A DNA stretch of 40,471 nt, from NCBI RefSeq assembly GCF_003947435.1, contig NZ_RCOS01000125.1, positions 1 to 40,471 of the forward strand, written 5' to 3'. The DNA comes from Candidatus Methanodesulfokora washburnensis. Its GTDB lineage: Archaea; Korarchaeota; Korarchaeia; Korarchaeales; Korarchaeaceae. Below the pieces are notes generated by a model. That model saw only the letters and a list, made by a program, of their open reading frames with translations, was not told where the DNA came from and ran no database searches. This document shows, piece after piece, positions 39,472 to 40,471 of the stretch; position 1 is the first letter of the stretch; each line of letters starts with the position of its first letter. Position numbers and translations under genes: made by a program.

Positions 39472-40471
39472 TTAGGGCCAGATGCCCCTCAGCTCCATGG
39501 CCCTTACAACTCTCTTCACTGCAAGAGCTAGAGCTGCAGTTCTCATATCGACCTTTAGCTCCTTGTGCATGTTGTACACATCGTTGAATGACTTTGCCAT
39601 CCTAGCCTTGAGCTTCTTCCTCACGGTCTCTATGTCCCACCACTCCCTAGTTCTTGCCTGGATCCACTCGTAGTAGCTTACTGTCACACCACCCGCATTT
39701 GAGAGTATGTCCGGCATTACTGTTATACCTCTTTCATGCAGTATATCATCAGCTTCAGGTGTTGTTGGGCCATTTGCAGCCTCCACTATAAGCTTTGCCT
39801 TTATGTTATCGGCATTCTTATCCGTTATCACGTTCTCCACAGCAGCGGGTATGAGGATATCTACATCTAGCTCTAACAGCTTTTCATTCGCCTTAACTGG
39901 ATCCTTATCCAAGGTAGTGGAGCCTGGAAAGCCAGGAATTGCTCCTGTCCTCTGTAGGTGCTCCAAGACCTTGTCGGGATCAAGGCCATCTGGGTTGTAT
40001 ATAGCTCCCGTTATATCGCTCACAGCGACGACCTTCATTCCAAGCTCATGCATGAACTTAGCTACGAAGTATCCAACTTTTCCATATCCCTGTACAGCTA
40101 CCTTCACCTTCTTTGGATCGATCTTCATCACTCTTATTACCTCCTCTGTCACATACTGCAACCCTCTTGCTGTAGCTTCCTCCCTTCCCTCGCTTCCCCC
40201 TATCTCAAGAGGCTTCCCTGTTATCACACCTGGCTCAGGATATCCCTTTATCATGCTGTACGTATCCATTATCCAGGCCATTATCTGTGGATTTGTGTTG
40301 ACGTCTGGTGCCGGTATATCGATGTCAACCCCTATTATAGGAGTTATGGCATAAGCATATCTCCTAGTCAATCTCTCAAGCTCAGCCTTGCTGAGCTTAG
40401 TTGGATCAACCCTTACCCCTCCTTTAGCACCTCCATAGGGTATGTCCACAACAGCTGTCTTCCAAGTCATC
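39472..40471 (-). CDS. gdhA: Glutamate dehydrogenase, C-terminal ~333 residues (5' end outside window)
   Basis: The frame is open to the right edge. [12 protein letters not shown] is the substrate-binding motif with its lysine, followed by I-P-A-P-D-V-N-T, the Rossmann [15 protein letters not shown] and E-A-A-N-G-P-T-T-P. The terminus M-E-L-R-G-I-W-P is complete. Hexameric archaeal enzymes have about 420 residues, so roughly 85-90 N-terminal residues are missing because of the window edge, not truncation. The ATG near 40470 is internal. It interconverts glutamate and 2-oxoglutarate plus ammonia. Confidence 0.93.
   Translation of the reverse strand, partial: MTWKTAVVDIPYGGAKGGVRVDPTKLSKAELERLTRRYAYAITPIIGVDIDIPAPDVNTNPQIMAWIMDTYSMIKGYPEPGVITGKPLEIGGSEGREEATARGLQYVTEEVIRVMKIDPKKVKVAVQGYGKVGYFVAKFMHELGMKVVAVSDITGAIYNPDGLDPDKVLEHLQRTGAIPGFPGSTTLDKDPVKANEKLLELDVDILIPAAVENVITDKNADNIKAKLIVEAANGPTTPEADDILHERGITVMPDILSNAGGVTVSYYEWIQARTREWWDIETVRKKLKARMAKSFNDVYNMHKELKVDMRTAALALAVKRVVRAMELRGIWP

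Noticed and set aside
1-40471. tRNA, rRNA, CRISPR arrays and insertion sequences
   Set aside because: Looked for T-loop motifs, regularly spaced repeats and transposase motifs by eye; none found. Short or intron-containing RNA genes could be missed without a covariance search.

Overview
The window looks like the chromosome of a thermophilic archaeon, most likely from the Thermoproteota/Korarchaeota side of the tree. This rests on gene content: archaeal TmcA, PAC2-family protein, an ATP-dependent DNA ligase of the archaeal type, B12-dependent ribonucleotide reductase, AMMECR1-associated radical SAM enzyme, and a TopA with C-terminal zinc fingers. It also rests on AGA/AGG arginine and ATA isoleucine codon use, GTG/TTG starts, and TATA boxes placed about 24-28 bp upstream of start codons. 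The lineage cannot be fixed from this sequence alone. No rRNA, tRNA, CRISPR array or insertion sequence was recognised.

Layout. 1-1100: edge of a VapBC-like toxin-antitoxin pair and an orphan helical protein. 1150-7060: a PLP amino-acid decarboxylase divergent from topA, then a PHP phosphoesterase, an MFS exporter and a PadR regulator. 7210-8534: a two-gene unit of a ParB-fold serine-kinase-like protein and a cysteine synthase; the synthase carries a one-base frameshift in an A7 run. 8601-13454: hypF followed by a CbiM/PDGLE/CbiQ/CbiO nickel or cobalt importer. 13455-13955: a 500-base stretch with no convincing gene.

13956-17352 is the accessory island and the most unusual part. It holds a secreted, heavily sequon-bearing 446-residue protein with a cysteine-rich C-terminal module, three paralogous six-helix membrane proteins, and a second short gene that is almost only the cysteine-rich module. 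The order is A-B1-B2-A'-B3, with signs of duplication and deletion between units. The precursor-plus-small-membrane-protein layout recalls archaeocin or bacteriocin loci such as halocin C8, but this is a hypothesis. A radical SAM/SPASM enzyme and its HTH regulator lie just beyond, on the opposite strand.

19640-33435: housekeeping genes. These are a TIGR04076-like protein, a LigB-sized DNA ligase, SufS with an Fe-S protein, a YbjN-like protein, TmcA, an M20 peptidase, glyA, DUF134, a PAC2 protein, and an Hsp20-ligase-radical SAM operon. A second, longer ATP-dependent ligase makes two in 11 kb. 33490-40471: a thioredoxin-fold protein, a frameshifted nucleotidyltransferase-like gene, a NagD-like phosphatase divergent from a SLOG-fold protein, class II ribonucleotide reductase, ornithine cyclodeaminase-like enzyme, and the C-terminal part of glutamate dehydrogenase.

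Two themes connect the genes. Serine, cysteine and sulfur metabolism is represented by glyA, the SerK-like protein, cysteine synthase and SufS. Metal and cofactor supply is represented by the Ni/Co importer, which could serve HypF-dependent hydrogenase maturation and/or the B12-dependent reductase. First genes of transcription units appear to be leaderless. Internal genes use GGTGA-type ribosome sites or ATGA stop-start overlaps. At least two divergent gene pairs share one near-symmetric TATA element placed about 25 bp from each start codon.
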